The position numbers were made by a program, and so were the translations under genes. The notes under the pieces are model-generated. The model was given only the letters and a program-made list of their open reading frames with translations, searched no databases and was not told the origin of the DNA. Below are positions 17,311 to 25,426 of a stretch of DNA of 64,000 bases, in pieces (positions within the stretch are counted from its first letter, which is position 1; every line of letters starts with the position of its first letter). The stretch is taken from NCBI GenBank assembly GCA_965203535.1, contig OZ241897.1, positions 3,968,001-4,032,000 of the forward strand. Reading direction: 5' to 3'. The stretch is from JAJDTT01 sp022827025 (lineage in GTDB: Bacteria; Acidobacteriota; UBA6911; RPQK01; JAJDTT01).

Positions 17311-18426
17311 TCAGTCGATCCGGTCGAAGATTCCGACGAAGGTGGGCTTCTCGCTGGTGGAAACCGGGTCCCCGATCCGGGTCAGACGGCCGTCCGGCCC
17401 GATCCGGAAGATGAGGATGGAATCGGCGTCCTGATTCGCCACCAGCAACAGCCGTCCGCTGGAATCGATGGCGAAGTTCCGTGGAATCCGGATCAGCCCG
17501 CCTGCCTGCTCCCAGCCGACGCGCTCCAGCCGTCCGGTCCCGGAATCCACGCGAAAGATGACGATGCTGTCGTGTCCCCGGTTGGAGGCGTAGACGAAAC
17601 GTCCCGACGGGGAGACCAGGATGTGGGCGCCGGTGTTGCCGCTCCGGTCGAACCCGGAGGGCAGAGAGTCCACGGTCTCCCGGTGGGAGAGCTGGCCGGT
17701 GGCGCCGTCGTAACGCCAGGAATGGACCGTGCTGTTGGTCTCGTTGACGGCGTAGGCGAAGCGGCCGTTGGGATGAAACGCCATGTGCCGGGGACCGGCG
17801 CCCTCGTCGGTGGGGGCGACTGCCGGTTCGTTCGGTTCCAGTCGGCCCGATTCGGCGTCGAAACGGAATTGGGCGATGTAATCGGAGTTGGTGCAGGGAA
17901 TGAAATAGTAGTTGCCGCGCGGGTCCGCCTGGACCATGTGGGTCTTCTTTCCCACTTCGCGCGTCTTGATTGGATTTCCCGCGGCGCCGTCGGGGTCCAG
18001 GGGCAGGACAGAGACGTAACCGCCTCCGGGATGATAGTGAACCACCAGGAGCCATCGTCCCGAGGGGTGCACGTGGAGGTGAGGAGGCGATCCGGGGCCG
18101 ACGGGAGTGCGTGAAATCCGCCGCAGGCCGCGGTCCTCGTCCTCGATGGCCAGAGCGACCACGTGAGGTGGTTCCAAACGGTCCAGGGCATACAGGAATT
18201 TCCCGTTGGGATGCCGTGCCACGTAGGGAAAGCTGCCCGAAGCGTCGGTGGGCCGCAGGGATCCGGAACCCCGCTTCTCCAGGATTCCCCGATTCGGGTC
18301 CAGCGTGTGGATGTCGATCCGGCTGCTCCCGCCGGCGACGTACACGATGGGATCATGCTTCCGTGCCATCGCCGTATGAGTCAGCGAGACGACCATGAGG
18401 CAGTATCCAAGGTGTTTCAGAGTCAT
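17311..18426 (-). CDS. Secreted 6-phosphogluconolactonase-like beta-propeller (YbhE/lactonase family)
   Basis: A 371-aa protein with a signal peptide (LGYCLMVVSLTHTAMA). It has seven-bladed propeller repeats of the lactonase type: FPYVARHPNGKFLYALD, HLHVHPSGRWLLVVHY, MAFHPNGRFAYAVNE, ILVSPSGRFVYASNRGHDSI, and FAIDSSGRLLLVANQDADSI. The regularly spaced 'hPnGrflY' motif defines the family. With an export signal it is probably a periplasmic sugar lactonase or a propeller of another function rather than the pentose-phosphate enzyme. ATG 18426 is preferred over an upstream in-frame codon because the signal peptide then begins correctly. Confidence 0.83.
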   Translation of the reverse strand: MTLKHLGYCLMVVSLTHTAMARKHDPIVYVAGGSSRIDIHTLDPNRGILEKRGSGSLRPTDASGSFPYVARHPNGKFLYALDRLEPPHVVALAIEDEDRGLRRISRTPVGPGSPPHLHVHPSGRWLLVVHYHPGGGYVSVLPLDPDGAAGNPIKTREVGKKTHMVQADPRGNYYFIPCTNSDYIAQFRFDAESGRLEPNEPAVAPTDEGAGPRHMAFHPNGRFAYAVNETNSTVHSWRYDGATGQLSHRETVDSLPSGFDRSGNTGAHILVSPSGRFVYASNRGHDSIVIFRVDSGTGRLERVGWEQAGGLIRIPRNFAIDSSGRLLLVANQDADSILIFRIGPDGRLTRIGDPVSTSEKPTFVGIFDRID

Positions 18427-18498
18427 CTGTGTGCCTGCGGCGGCCCATGATAGCATGCCCTTCCCGAGTTCCTGGGGAGCCGACCTGAGGAGGTGTCC

Positions 18499-20010
18499 AT
18501 GTCCCGACCCATCGACCGGCGACAGTTCCAGAAACGGCTCTCGGCCGCGCTTGCCGCCACCGCGGTGCTGCCGCTGGGATGCGGCACTCAGGGTCCGCCT
18601 TCAGAGGCTCCGGCTTCGTCCGGAACGGAGATTCCCGAGGGCGGCAGCGGAATCCTGAAGGTGACTCGGGGGGCCCCCGTCCTGACGGTGCCGGAGGTCA
18701 TGCCGGAAGGCGCGCGCTGGCGCTACGGCTTGACTCTCCCCTTCCAGGCCGGCCCCTCCACCGGGGGCGCCTTCGTCAACGTGCGCATTCGCAACGGGGT
18801 CATGGGCCACAGGATCGGCCATGGCGACTACGAGGTGGGAAACGACGTGGTGCTCTTCGATTCGGTCGAGGGAGTGCTTCCCGGATCGATTCTGACGCTC
18901 CACCGCAATCACGACGAGCCGAATCCCCATTCCGATCCGCCGGGGCAGACCTCCATCATGGTCAAGTACCCCATGCGGGGCGGCTTCGTTCCCCTGGGAG
19001 CCAAGACCGCCTCGGGAGCGGGTCACCCGGGCGCGGGGACCGGATTCGGCATCAGCCTGGCGCTGGCGCGGCGCAAGAAGGGGCCGGACCACCCGGACGG
19101 GGCCGGCTTCACCCTGGAGGAGCACCACCAGTACTTCGAGGTGTTCCAACTGGCCTTCGACGGCGAACGGATGCGGCAGACCGATGTGCAGAAGTTCCGG
19201 TCGGAATCCATGGTCCAGGGGTGGTGGATCTACAACGGCGGGCTCGCCAATGCCATTCCCTCAGGCGATGACCTCTTGTTGTGCGTATCCGCGGCGGCGC
19301 CTGAGGGCGGGGACACTTATGACCCCCAAGTGCCCGGCGGCTCCGGTGTCCTGCGATGGAGCCGGCAGGGTGGGCGGTGGCAGCCCGACTCGTTCGTCAT
19401 GGTCACCGGTCCCGACTCTTCCAGCGAAGCCAGCCTGATCCGGGACCTGGACGGATCGCTCCTCTTCGCCGCCCGGCCCGGCCCGCAGGATTTCCATTCG
19501 GCCCGGGTCTGGCGGTCAACGGACGAGGGGCAGACCTGGGAGAAGATCATCGATGTCCGAGGGGTCATCTCCATCGCTCCCATCACCCTGAATCAGGCCG
19601 TGGACGGGACTCCGTACATCGCGTCCAACATCTACCTGGTGCCGACCCACCCCATCGACAAGCGCTTCCGCCCCTTTCGGGACAAACAAGGCCGCGTGAT
19701 GGGGGGTGGTTGGACCCGGCAGAAGCTCTACCTCTGGCCGCTGAACCGGGAACGAACCGGGCTGGAGCCGCCCATCCTGGCCCGCGATTGCCGGGCGGAG
19801 TTCGGGCCGCCGCCGGGGGACTCCATGTGGCGGGTGGACCACCCCTTTGCCGCCAATCTCCGGCTGGGGGACGGCAATTGGCACAACGTCATGGGCTACC
19901 GGATCCACGAGGACGTGGAGGACCACGACGCCGTCCCGCCTCCCCAGACCGGCGCCTACCTGGAGGAGGTCATCTCCGCCGGCCGGCCGATTCCGGCATG
20001 GACCTTCTGA
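18499..20010 (+). CDS. Tat/lipoprotein sialidase-like (BNR) protein
   Basis: A 503-aa protein. It carries a twin-arginine motif (DRRQFQKRLSAALAATAV) ending in a lipobox, LPLGC, so it is a Tat-exported lipoprotein candidate. A late Asp-box STDEGQTW is characteristic of BNR/sialidase propellers, with IRDLDGSLLFAARPG just before. The N-terminal half (YGLTLPFQAGPSTGG onward) is not a recognisable sialidase start, so 'exo-alpha-sialidase-like' is a fold-level call. ATG 18499 is preceded by AGGAGGTG. The next 640 bp are dense in hairpin repeats. Confidence 0.62.
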   Translation: MSRPIDRRQFQKRLSAALAATAVLPLGCGTQGPPSEAPASSGTEIPEGGSGILKVTRGAPVLTVPEVMPEGARWRYGLTLPFQAGPSTGGAFVNVRIRNGVMGHRIGHGDYEVGNDVVLFDSVEGVLPGSILTLHRNHDEPNPHSDPPGQTSIMVKYPMRGGFVPLGAKTASGAGHPGAGTGFGISLALARRKKGPDHPDGAGFTLEEHHQYFEVFQLAFDGERMRQTDVQKFRSESMVQGWWIYNGGLANAIPSGDDLLLCVSAAAPEGGDTYDPQVPGGSGVLRWSRQGGRWQPDSFVMVTGPDSSSEASLIRDLDGSLLFAARPGPQDFHSARVWRSTDEGQTWEKIIDVRGVISIAPITLNQAVDGTPYIASNIYLVPTHPIDKRFRPFRDKQGRVMGGGWTRQKLYLWPLNRERTGLEPPILARDCRAEFGPPPGDSMWRVDHPFAANLRLGDGNWHNVMGYRIHEDVEDHDAVPPPQTGAYLEEVISAGRPIPAWTF

Positions 20011-20090
20011 GGATTCGAGGCAAGAGTGAAACAGGGCGTCGGAGCTCCCCCACCGGCCCCGGTCCGGCGAAATCCTGCGAGAAAAAGAAG

Positions 20091-20141
20091 GAGTGGGGGT
20101 TTTCCTACCCCCACTCTCACGGGGGGACTGAAAGTCCCCCC
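20091..20141. repeat. Two tandem family D hairpins
   Basis: GAGTGGGGGT and ACCCCCACTC form a perfect 10-bp stem with loop TTTCCT (20091-20116). Four bases later GGGGGGACT and AGTCCCCCC form a perfect 9-bp stem with loop GAA (20121-20141). The first has the same loop as the hairpins at 12447, 20519 and 35583. They may serve as terminators for the sialidase-like gene ending at 20010. Confidence 0.75.
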
Positions 20142-20197
20142 CTCCTATTCGCGCAACTCCGGCCCCGCCGGGGCCCAGCGAAGGCAACCGCGGCGAA

Positions 20198-20222
20198 GAG
20201 GGGGGCAAGAATGTCCCCCCTC
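20198..20222. repeat. G/C-run hairpin related to family D
   Basis: GAGGGGGG pairs with CCCCCCTC around the nine-base loop CAAGAATGT. The AATGTCCCCC arm resembles the ACATTCCTGTCCCCC fragment near 20570, pointing to a shared origin. Confidence 0.6.
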
Positions 20223-20341
20223 CGGGGGGGCAAGTTTTCTCAGAAGTCCCCCACCAGCCGGCCTCCGGCATGATCCCGCGAGAAACTGGGCGGGGATTGT
20301 CCATCAGCGGGGCCCACCGCGTTGCCGTTGTCGAACGACTC

Positions 20342-20492
20342 GTAGGGGCGACCCTTGTGGTCGCCCTCCCCCGAACGGCGCCACCGTCCGCCGGCCATTG
20401 CTTGGGCACTACCGGACCGGGGGAGGGGTGGAGCGGCGACACAGCCGGGGGACGATGCGACCCCGCAGGGCACCCACAAGGGGCGCCCCTAC
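20342..20492. repeat. Family C MITE-like element with inverted GTAGGGGCG termini (151 bp)
   Basis: The left end GTAGGGGCGACCCTTGTGG is nearly the inverted complement of the right end CCACAAGGGGCGCCCCTAC. Each end also forms its own hairpin (GGGCGACC with GGTCGCCC on the left). The interior has no coding capacity. Repeats beginning GTAGGGGC and containing CCTTGTGG are widespread in environmental bacterial genomes as non-autonomous elements. A single end of the same type is at 16404-16428. Confidence 0.72.
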
Positions 20493-20518
20493 GGTCATCG
20501 GGAATTGGAAGTTTCAAA

Positions 20519-20557
20519 GAAGAAGAAGGGGGGACTTTCCTGTTCCCCTTCTTCTTC
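20519..20557. repeat. Family D hairpin with purine/pyrimidine arms
   Basis: GAAGAAGAAGGGGGGAC pairs with GTTCCCCTTCTTCTTC around the constant TTTCCT loop (one bulge and one G-T pair). It is the longest-armed member of the family in this window. Confidence 0.72.
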
Positions 20558-20648
20558 CCGGAAGATGAGACATTCCTGTCCCCCATTGCTCCCACTCCAC
20601 CGGAGTTCTCCCGCTGCAGGCTGTCGTCCCACCTGAGGAAACGCCTGC

Positions 20649-20939
20649 ATGAGTGAAGACGGCACACCAAGATTTACCGGCGGTGGCGGGGTCTTGCCCG
20701 GCGGGACCGGCGATACGCCGGTCATCGACGCGCACTACCACATCTTCCCGCGCCTCGGATCGCAGCCGGAGGGGATCCCTCTGGCGCTGCGGCTGAAGTT
20801 CTGGCAGTACCATTCGCGCAAGTGGGTCGACTTCATCCGCGTGCACTGCGACTTCCTGCTGGCGGCGGAAAAGGCGTTGATCCTGGGCGGCAATGCCGTC
20901 CGGCTGTTCGGCTTGGAGCGCTCGGCGCCGCGAAGCTGA
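20649..20939 (+). pseudogene. Internally deleted amidohydrolase remnant (N- and C-termini fused in frame)
   Basis: A 96-aa frame starting with VIDAHYHIFPRLGSQPEG, the metal-binding HxH start of an amidohydrolase-2 family enzyme, and continuing to KFWQYHSRKWVDFI. It then jumps to CDFLLAAEKALILGGNAVRLFGL, which is a family C-terminus (the gNA.RLFgl ending). Members are about 300-400 aa, so roughly 250 residues containing the rest of the barrel and active site are missing. The reading frame is preserved across the junction near 20840. It could still be translated but cannot be an active enzyme. Confidence 0.75.
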
Positions 20940-20949
20940 AGCCGCCGGG

Positions 20950-21345
20950 TTACGCCCGCTCGTAGACCAGCGCGGCAGCGAGTCCGCAGACGACGACCTG
21001 GACCGTCCAATAGACGAACCAGGCGATGGCCAGCGAGAGCGTGATGGGTTGCACGGCATAGGTGGCGAACGCCCCCGGGACGGAGATCAGGAGGCCGACC
21101 AGCAGTCCGTACCGAATCCCTTCCATGGGGCCCTTGCCTTCGTAACCCTTGGTGAAGATGTAGGTGAAGAGCAGGGACCAGATCACGGCGACCAGAATGA
21201 TCAAGGGGATGTTGATCTCCTCGGGCATTCGCCACAAGGAATAAGTCTCCTGGTAGTAGGGCGTCAGGAGCACCTGGTGGATGATGAATCCCAGGGCCTC
21301 ATGCACGATGAGAACCGCCAGGGCGGTCAATAGGAATCGTTTCAT
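20950..21345 (-). CDS. Small four-helix integral membrane protein, unknown function
   Basis: A 131-aa protein with four hydrophobic segments: LLTALAVLIVHEALGFIIH, IPLIILVAVIWSLLFTYIFT, GIRYGLLVGLLISVPGAFATYA, and IAWFVYWTVQVVVCGLAAALV. The 'TKGYEGKGPMEGIRYG' loop between helices 2 and 3 recurs in uncharacterised bacterial membrane proteins of this size. ATG 21345 has GAGG five bases upstream; a GTG two codons earlier is possible. It is convergent with the amidohydrolase remnant. Confidence 0.72.
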   Translation of the reverse strand: MKRFLLTALAVLIVHEALGFIIHQVLLTPYYQETYSLWRMPEEINIPLIILVAVIWSLLFTYIFTKGYEGKGPMEGIRYGLLVGLLISVPGAFATYAVQPITLSLAIAWFVYWTVQVVVCGLAAALVYERA

Positions 21346-21456
21346 GTTCACCTCTTCTCCTCCCTCGGGTTGGAATTTGCATCGGAATGCAAGGCGCGAT
21401 CCAAAAACTCCATTCTGAATCTACTACGGAAGCTCCTTGCTGATCCACGAGGAGGC

Positions 21457-22320
21457 CTAACGGTCCAGGCGGGAGAGTTCGTCGGCCAGAGCCTCCAAGC
21501 CGATGGCCACGAGGTTGTGCCCCCTCGGATAGCGCTCCTCGCCCGAGTGCACCAGAAACGCCTTTTCCGGCTGTAGATCCGTCAGCGCGACCCGCAATCC
21601 TCTCTCCACCTTGGGAGCGAGCCCGCGTTTGATTTCGATGGCCCAGAGGCGATTGCCCGGCAATTCCAGGATCAGATCGACCTCCACGCCGGTAGCCGTG
21701 CGATAGAAGCTGGCTTGGGTGCGCTCGGGGGCGGCCCGGACGAGGGTTTCCAGGACGAATCCCTCCCAACTCTTTCCGGCGACAGGGTGGCCGAGGACGC
21801 TCTCCTCATCATCCAGGCGCAACAACGCGTGGACGATGCCGCTGTCGCGGACGTAGAGCCTGGGGGATTTCACCAGACGCTTCCGAACATTGGCGAAAAA
21901 AGGCGGCAGCCGGCGAACCAACAGCAGGTCAACCAGCAGGTCCAGGTACTTGGCCACGGTCTTGCCGTCGACGGCGAGGGAGCGGGCCAGGTTCGCCGCG
22001 TTCAGCAGATCTCCCTGCCCATGGGCCAGCATGGTCCAGAGCCGGCGCAAGGTTTCGGCTGGGATCCGGGGCCCCAACTGGGGGATGTCCCGTTCCAGAC
22101 AGGTCCGGATGAACTGATCGCGCCAGCGCGCGCTGTGGCGGTCGCTTGCCGCCAGAAAGCTGGGCGGGAATCCGCCCCGGATCCAGAGTGACGTCCGGCT
22201 CTCTTCGCCGGTCTCCCGGATGTCCAACGGGGACAGTTCCAGGTAGGCGATACGTCCGGCCAGGCTCTCGCCCGATTGCCGCAACAGATCGATGGAGGCG
22301 GAACTCTTGATTGACGCCAC
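21457..22320 (-). pseudogene. 5'-truncated AAA ATPase (ATPase_AAA / DUF4143 family)
   Basis: Homology starts abruptly at SSASIDLLRQSGESLAGR, which in intact members follows the Walker A and B motifs of a roughly 130-residue ATPase domain. Everything before it is absent. What remains is the sensor/lid region, then the DUF4143 nuclease-like part with SWEGFVLETLVRAA, YRTATGVEVDLILEL and LWAIEIKRG. The break coincides with the operator of the divergent GntR gene: the last in-frame GTG (22320) touches the palindrome. It has no ribosome binding site and no P-loop, so it is a decayed gene. Confidence 0.75.
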
Positions 22321-22343
22321 GTGTACTATGTGAAATAGTACAC
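22321..22343 (+). promoter_or_regulatory. Perfect 9-5-9 palindromic operator of the GntR/ABC operon
   Basis: GTGTACTAT and ATAGTACAC are perfect inverted repeats separated by GTGAA, ending two bases before the ATG of the GntR gene. YtrA-subfamily regulators bind operators of this sort and repress their own operon. TACTAT within the left arm could be a -10 box, and TTGATT/TTGACG lie just upstream but not at ideal spacing. Confidence 0.7.
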
Positions 22344-22345
22344 CT

Positions 22346-22756
22346 ATGCTTCCCTTCACGGTCCGGTTGCGCACCGGCGTCTCGGTCTACCGGCAACTGG
22401 TCTATGCGGTTCAGAAGGCGGTGGTCTCGGGACAGTTGCTTCCGGGCGACCGGTTTCCTTCCGTACGAAACCTGAGCCAGGAACTCCGGATCAATCCCAA
22501 CACGGCTCAGAAAGTGGTGAGACGGCTGGTGGACCAAGGGCTTCTGGAAGTCCAGCCGGGCATCGGTACCATCATCGGCCGGCTACCGGATGCGACTCCA
22601 CGAGAACGGTCGGCACTGCTGGAGGACGAGGTCGAGCAGGTGGTCGTGGAGGCCAGAAGATTGTCCCTGACTCGGGAACAACTTGTTCGAGCCGTCGAGG
22701 ACCAGTGGGAACGGCTCTCGGAAGCCGGAAATCAGAGGAAGCAGGAGGAGGGCTGA
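22346..22756 (+). CDS. GntR-family regulator, YtrA subfamily
   Basis: A 136-aa protein. A winged helix-turn-helix fills residues 10-80: VSVYRQLVYAVQKAVVSGQL, LPGDRFPSVRNLSQEL, INPNTAQKVVRRLVDQGLLE. A short helical tail of about 50 residues follows instead of a FadR or UTRA ligand domain. That short form is the YtrA subfamily, which controls ABC transporters encoded next to it. The ABC ATPase begins one base after its stop codon. The palindrome at 22321-22343 is the likely site of autoregulation. Confidence 0.9.
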   Translation: MLPFTVRLRTGVSVYRQLVYAVQKAVVSGQLLPGDRFPSVRNLSQELRINPNTAQKVVRRLVDQGLLEVQPGIGTIIGRLPDATPRERSALLEDEVEQVVVEARRLSLTREQLVRAVEDQWERLSEAGNQRKQEEG

Positions 22757-22757
22757 C

Positions 22758-23675
22758 ATGAACACCGTCATCGAGACTCGAGGACTGACCCGCCGATTCC
22801 GGAAGACCGTCGCCGTCAAGGATCTCTCACTGGAGGTCCCGGACGGCAGCATCTTCGCCCTGCTGGGCCCCAACGGCGCCGGCAAGACCACGCTCATCAA
22901 GATGGTCATGAACATGGTGCGGCCATCGTCCGGCAAGGCTACGATTCTGGGAACCGATTCGCTCCGGTTGGGACCGCCCCAGTTGGAGCGGATCGGCTAC
23001 GTCTCCGAAAACCAGGAGCTTCCGGAATGGATGACTGTCCAGCAGCTGATCGACTATTGCCGGCCCTTCTACCCGGCTTGGGACGACGACTTATGCCGCC
23101 GGCTGATCCACCAGTTCAACCTTCCCCTGGCGCGGAAGCTGAAGACTTTTTCCCGAGGGATGAAGGTCAAGACAGCGCTGTTGTCGTCCCTTTCCTACCG
23201 GCCGGAGCTGATGATTCTGGACGAACCCTTCACCGGTTTGGACGCGCTGGTCCGGGATGAGTTGATCCGGGGCCTGCTGGAGGTCACGGACCAGAAAGAG
23301 CGGACCATCTTCATCGCGTCCCACGACATCGACGAAGTGGAGCGGCTGGCCGACTGGGTGGGCGTGATCCACAAGGGCGAGATGCAACTGACCGAGCCCG
23401 CGGCGTCGCTTCGGGCCCGTTTCCGCCAATGCGAGGTGACTCTTGAACCGGGACAGGACGTACCGGAGACACTGCCGGAAACGTGGTTGTTGACGGAGCG
23501 GACCGGACAGGTCCTCCGTTTCGTAGACAGCCAGTACCGTAACGGAACCGGCGCTGAAGACATTCGGGAGGTCCTTCCGGAGATCAAGGGCTTGACCGTG
23601 AGTCCCATGTCTCTGAAGGAGATCTTTCTTGCCTTGGCCCGAACCTGGCGGCTTTTCGAAGAGGAGGAGTCATGA
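22758..23675 (+). CDS. ABC transporter ATP-binding protein
   Basis: A 305-aa ATPase. Walker A is GPNGAGKTT. The Q-loop region reads YVSENQELPEW. The signature is the divergent FSRGM (in place of LSGGQ) with KVKTALLSSL. Walker B is LMILDEPFTGLD, followed by IASHDIDEVERLAD. The FSRGM form is typical of YtrB-like and other drug or antibiotic-responsive exporters. ATG 22758 has GGAGGAGGG upstream, and the ATGA overlap at the end couples it to the first permease. Confidence 0.93.
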   Translation: MNTVIETRGLTRRFRKTVAVKDLSLEVPDGSIFALLGPNGAGKTTLIKMVMNMVRPSSGKATILGTDSLRLGPPQLERIGYVSENQELPEWMTVQQLIDYCRPFYPAWDDDLCRRLIHQFNLPLARKLKTFSRGMKVKTALLSSLSYRPELMILDEPFTGLDALVRDELIRGLLEVTDQKERTIFIASHDIDEVERLADWVGVIHKGEMQLTEPAASLRARFRQCEVTLEPGQDVPETLPETWLLTERTGQVLRFVDSQYRNGTGAEDIREVLPEIKGLTVSPMSLKEIFLALARTWRLFEEEES

Positions 23676-25315
23676 AACTGGTCTGGCACATCGTTCGAAA
23701 GGATTTTCTACACCTTCGCTTCTACGTAGCCGGGTGGTTGGGACTGTTGATGGCTGTGTGCCTCGTCGTCCGACTCGGGTGGGGCCTGCATCTTTACTGG
23801 ATCGCTGCAATTGGAGTGCTGAAAATCGTATTGTTAGCGTTGGTCATTTCCAATCTGGTGCAGGAAGACTCTCCCGTGGGCAGCACCTCATTCTGGCTGA
23901 GTCGGCCTGTTTCCGGATGGCAGTTGTTGGCGGCCAAATCGATCCTCTTGGCGCTAACGATGGTAATTCCGACTCTTCTGGTAGAGGTCAGTTTCCTTCT
24001 CTTGAATGGAGTAACCGCGCACGACATCTTTCGTACCATTCCCGAAACCCTGATCTACTCGGTCTTCGCTGTCGCAATCCTCCTGATGTTAGCCGCATTG
24101 ACACGGAGCCTCACTCAAATGGTGGCGTTGGGTCTCTTTTTTTCGGTTGCCATGATTATGTTCGTGCTAGTGAAAGCGGAAACATTTTTCCCCGGCAATC
24201 GGTTGGAAATCGATCCTTTAACCAGGATGACCCTGAAGAGTTCGCAATGGATTGGATTTTTTCTATTCGTTTTGGCAATGGCGGCAATCGTGGTCTGCCT
24301 CCAATTTCTGACGCGGCGAACGAAGCTCAATACCTTCCTCGCACTGACAGGTCTACTTCCATGCATTCTGGCCTTTGATATGTGGAATTGGGACTTCGTG
24401 GCCGCGTTACGACGACCGGAACGGACTGTGGTTGATCCCGATAGTTTAGTGGCGAGAATCGACGAGAAGAGTCTGAAGTTTTACCCCAAGGCTCCTACGT
24501 CGTCACGAGATAGAGGGATGGTTCTGCACGGGACCATCGTGGTCGAGAATCATCCTGCCGATCTGATGTTTGTGCCACTGCAGGTCGGCTCCAAGGTGTC
24601 ATTTGGTTCCGTAGGTTTTGGGCATCGTGGGTATTGGGAGCATGATGTCAACGAGTATGAAGACTCGCAATTACACGACATGAGTTTTGATTATTGGGAC
24701 TCGAAGTTGGACGACGGACGAATCGAGGCGTTTGAAAAGGCCCTGGGAGGCGTGCGCCTTTTGGCCAACAAATACAGACTTGAATCCGGGTACTCACCCA
24801 AGTTCTTGGAGATTCCCCAAGCAGACTATGAAAGTGACATGTCAAGCAATGGCAGGCTCTCGGCGAAGGTAGATTTTCTGATGCAAGAGATTGAGGTTGT
24901 TCCTCTAACTATGGAAATAGGGGCTCGGTACCGTCGGGGTTCAGATCACGCCGAAGTTCTCAAGGTAACTAATGACCGGAAAATTATGTGGGTCGAATTA
25001 AAGGAGTCACGCCACAGGTTGGTGTCGAAACGACCACGAATACGATGGTACGTCTTGCGCAATTGCTCTCGTGGAGAGGCACTGCTAGGGGACGAAATTA
25101 GCTCCAATTCCTTCGGTATGGCTCGTTTTGCCCTCCCAACGGTGAGCTTCAATCATCTGCGACTGAGTTTCACTCTGCCCTTGAAGGATCCGTCATATGG
25201 TCCCGAATGGTTTGAAGGAGCCGAACTTGTCAGAATCGACATGACGTATCTCGGTGCCGTTTCCAAGTCACTTCGAATGGATAACCTCGTTATGAATCGG
25301 ATACCGGGTCCGTAG
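23672..25315 (+). CDS. ABC-2-like permease with large C-terminal soluble domain (paralogue 1)
   Basis: A 547-aa protein. The first ~240 residues hold about six transmembrane helices, including FYVAGWLGLLMAVCLVV, LALTMVIPTLLVEVSFLL, VFAVAILLMLAALT and GFFLFVLAMAAIVVCLQFL. About 300 further residues are soluble and presumably extracytoplasmic. It starts KLVWHIVRKDFLHLRFY and ends ELVRIDMTYLG ... RMDNLV, both shared with the next gene, so the two arose by tandem duplication. By eye the codons are more AT-rich than those of its neighbours. It overlaps the ATPase gene by four bases. Transport substrate unknown. Confidence 0.82.
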   Translation: MKLVWHIVRKDFLHLRFYVAGWLGLLMAVCLVVRLGWGLHLYWIAAIGVLKIVLLALVISNLVQEDSPVGSTSFWLSRPVSGWQLLAAKSILLALTMVIPTLLVEVSFLLLNGVTAHDIFRTIPETLIYSVFAVAILLMLAALTRSLTQMVALGLFFSVAMIMFVLVKAETFFPGNRLEIDPLTRMTLKSSQWIGFFLFVLAMAAIVVCLQFLTRRTKLNTFLALTGLLPCILAFDMWNWDFVAALRRPERTVVDPDSLVARIDEKSLKFYPKAPTSSRDRGMVLHGTIVVENHPADLMFVPLQVGSKVSFGSVGFGHRGYWEHDVNEYEDSQLHDMSFDYWDSKLDDGRIEAFEKALGGVRLLANKYRLESGYSPKFLEIPQADYESDMSSNGRLSAKVDFLMQEIEVVPLTMEIGARYRRGSDHAEVLKVTNDRKIMWVELKESRHRLVSKRPRIRWYVLRNCSRGEALLGDEISSNSFGMARFALPTVSFNHLRLSFTLPLKDPSYGPEWFEGAELVRIDMTYLGAVSKSLRMDNLVMNRIPGP

Positions 25316-25426
25316 GAAATACCGGAGTTGGTCCGGATGAAACCTTACGGGACTGTGACTCGATTGGCCTTGAAACCATCTATACACATTCGTCAGGAGA
25401 CGCCGGAATCACGACGAGGAGGCGGG

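Larger units (their letters stand above)
20011..20648. other. 638-bp intergenic repeat cluster
   Basis: No gene is supported here. The stretch is made largely of nested hairpins listed separately: two tandem hairpins at 20091-20141, one at 20198-20222, a MITE-like element at 20342-20492 and a purine-rich hairpin at 20519-20557. A further partial copy (ACATTCCTGTCCCCC) lies near 20570. The density of palindromes suggests repeated insertion at one spot between the sialidase-like gene and the amidohydrolase remnant. Confidence 0.7.
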
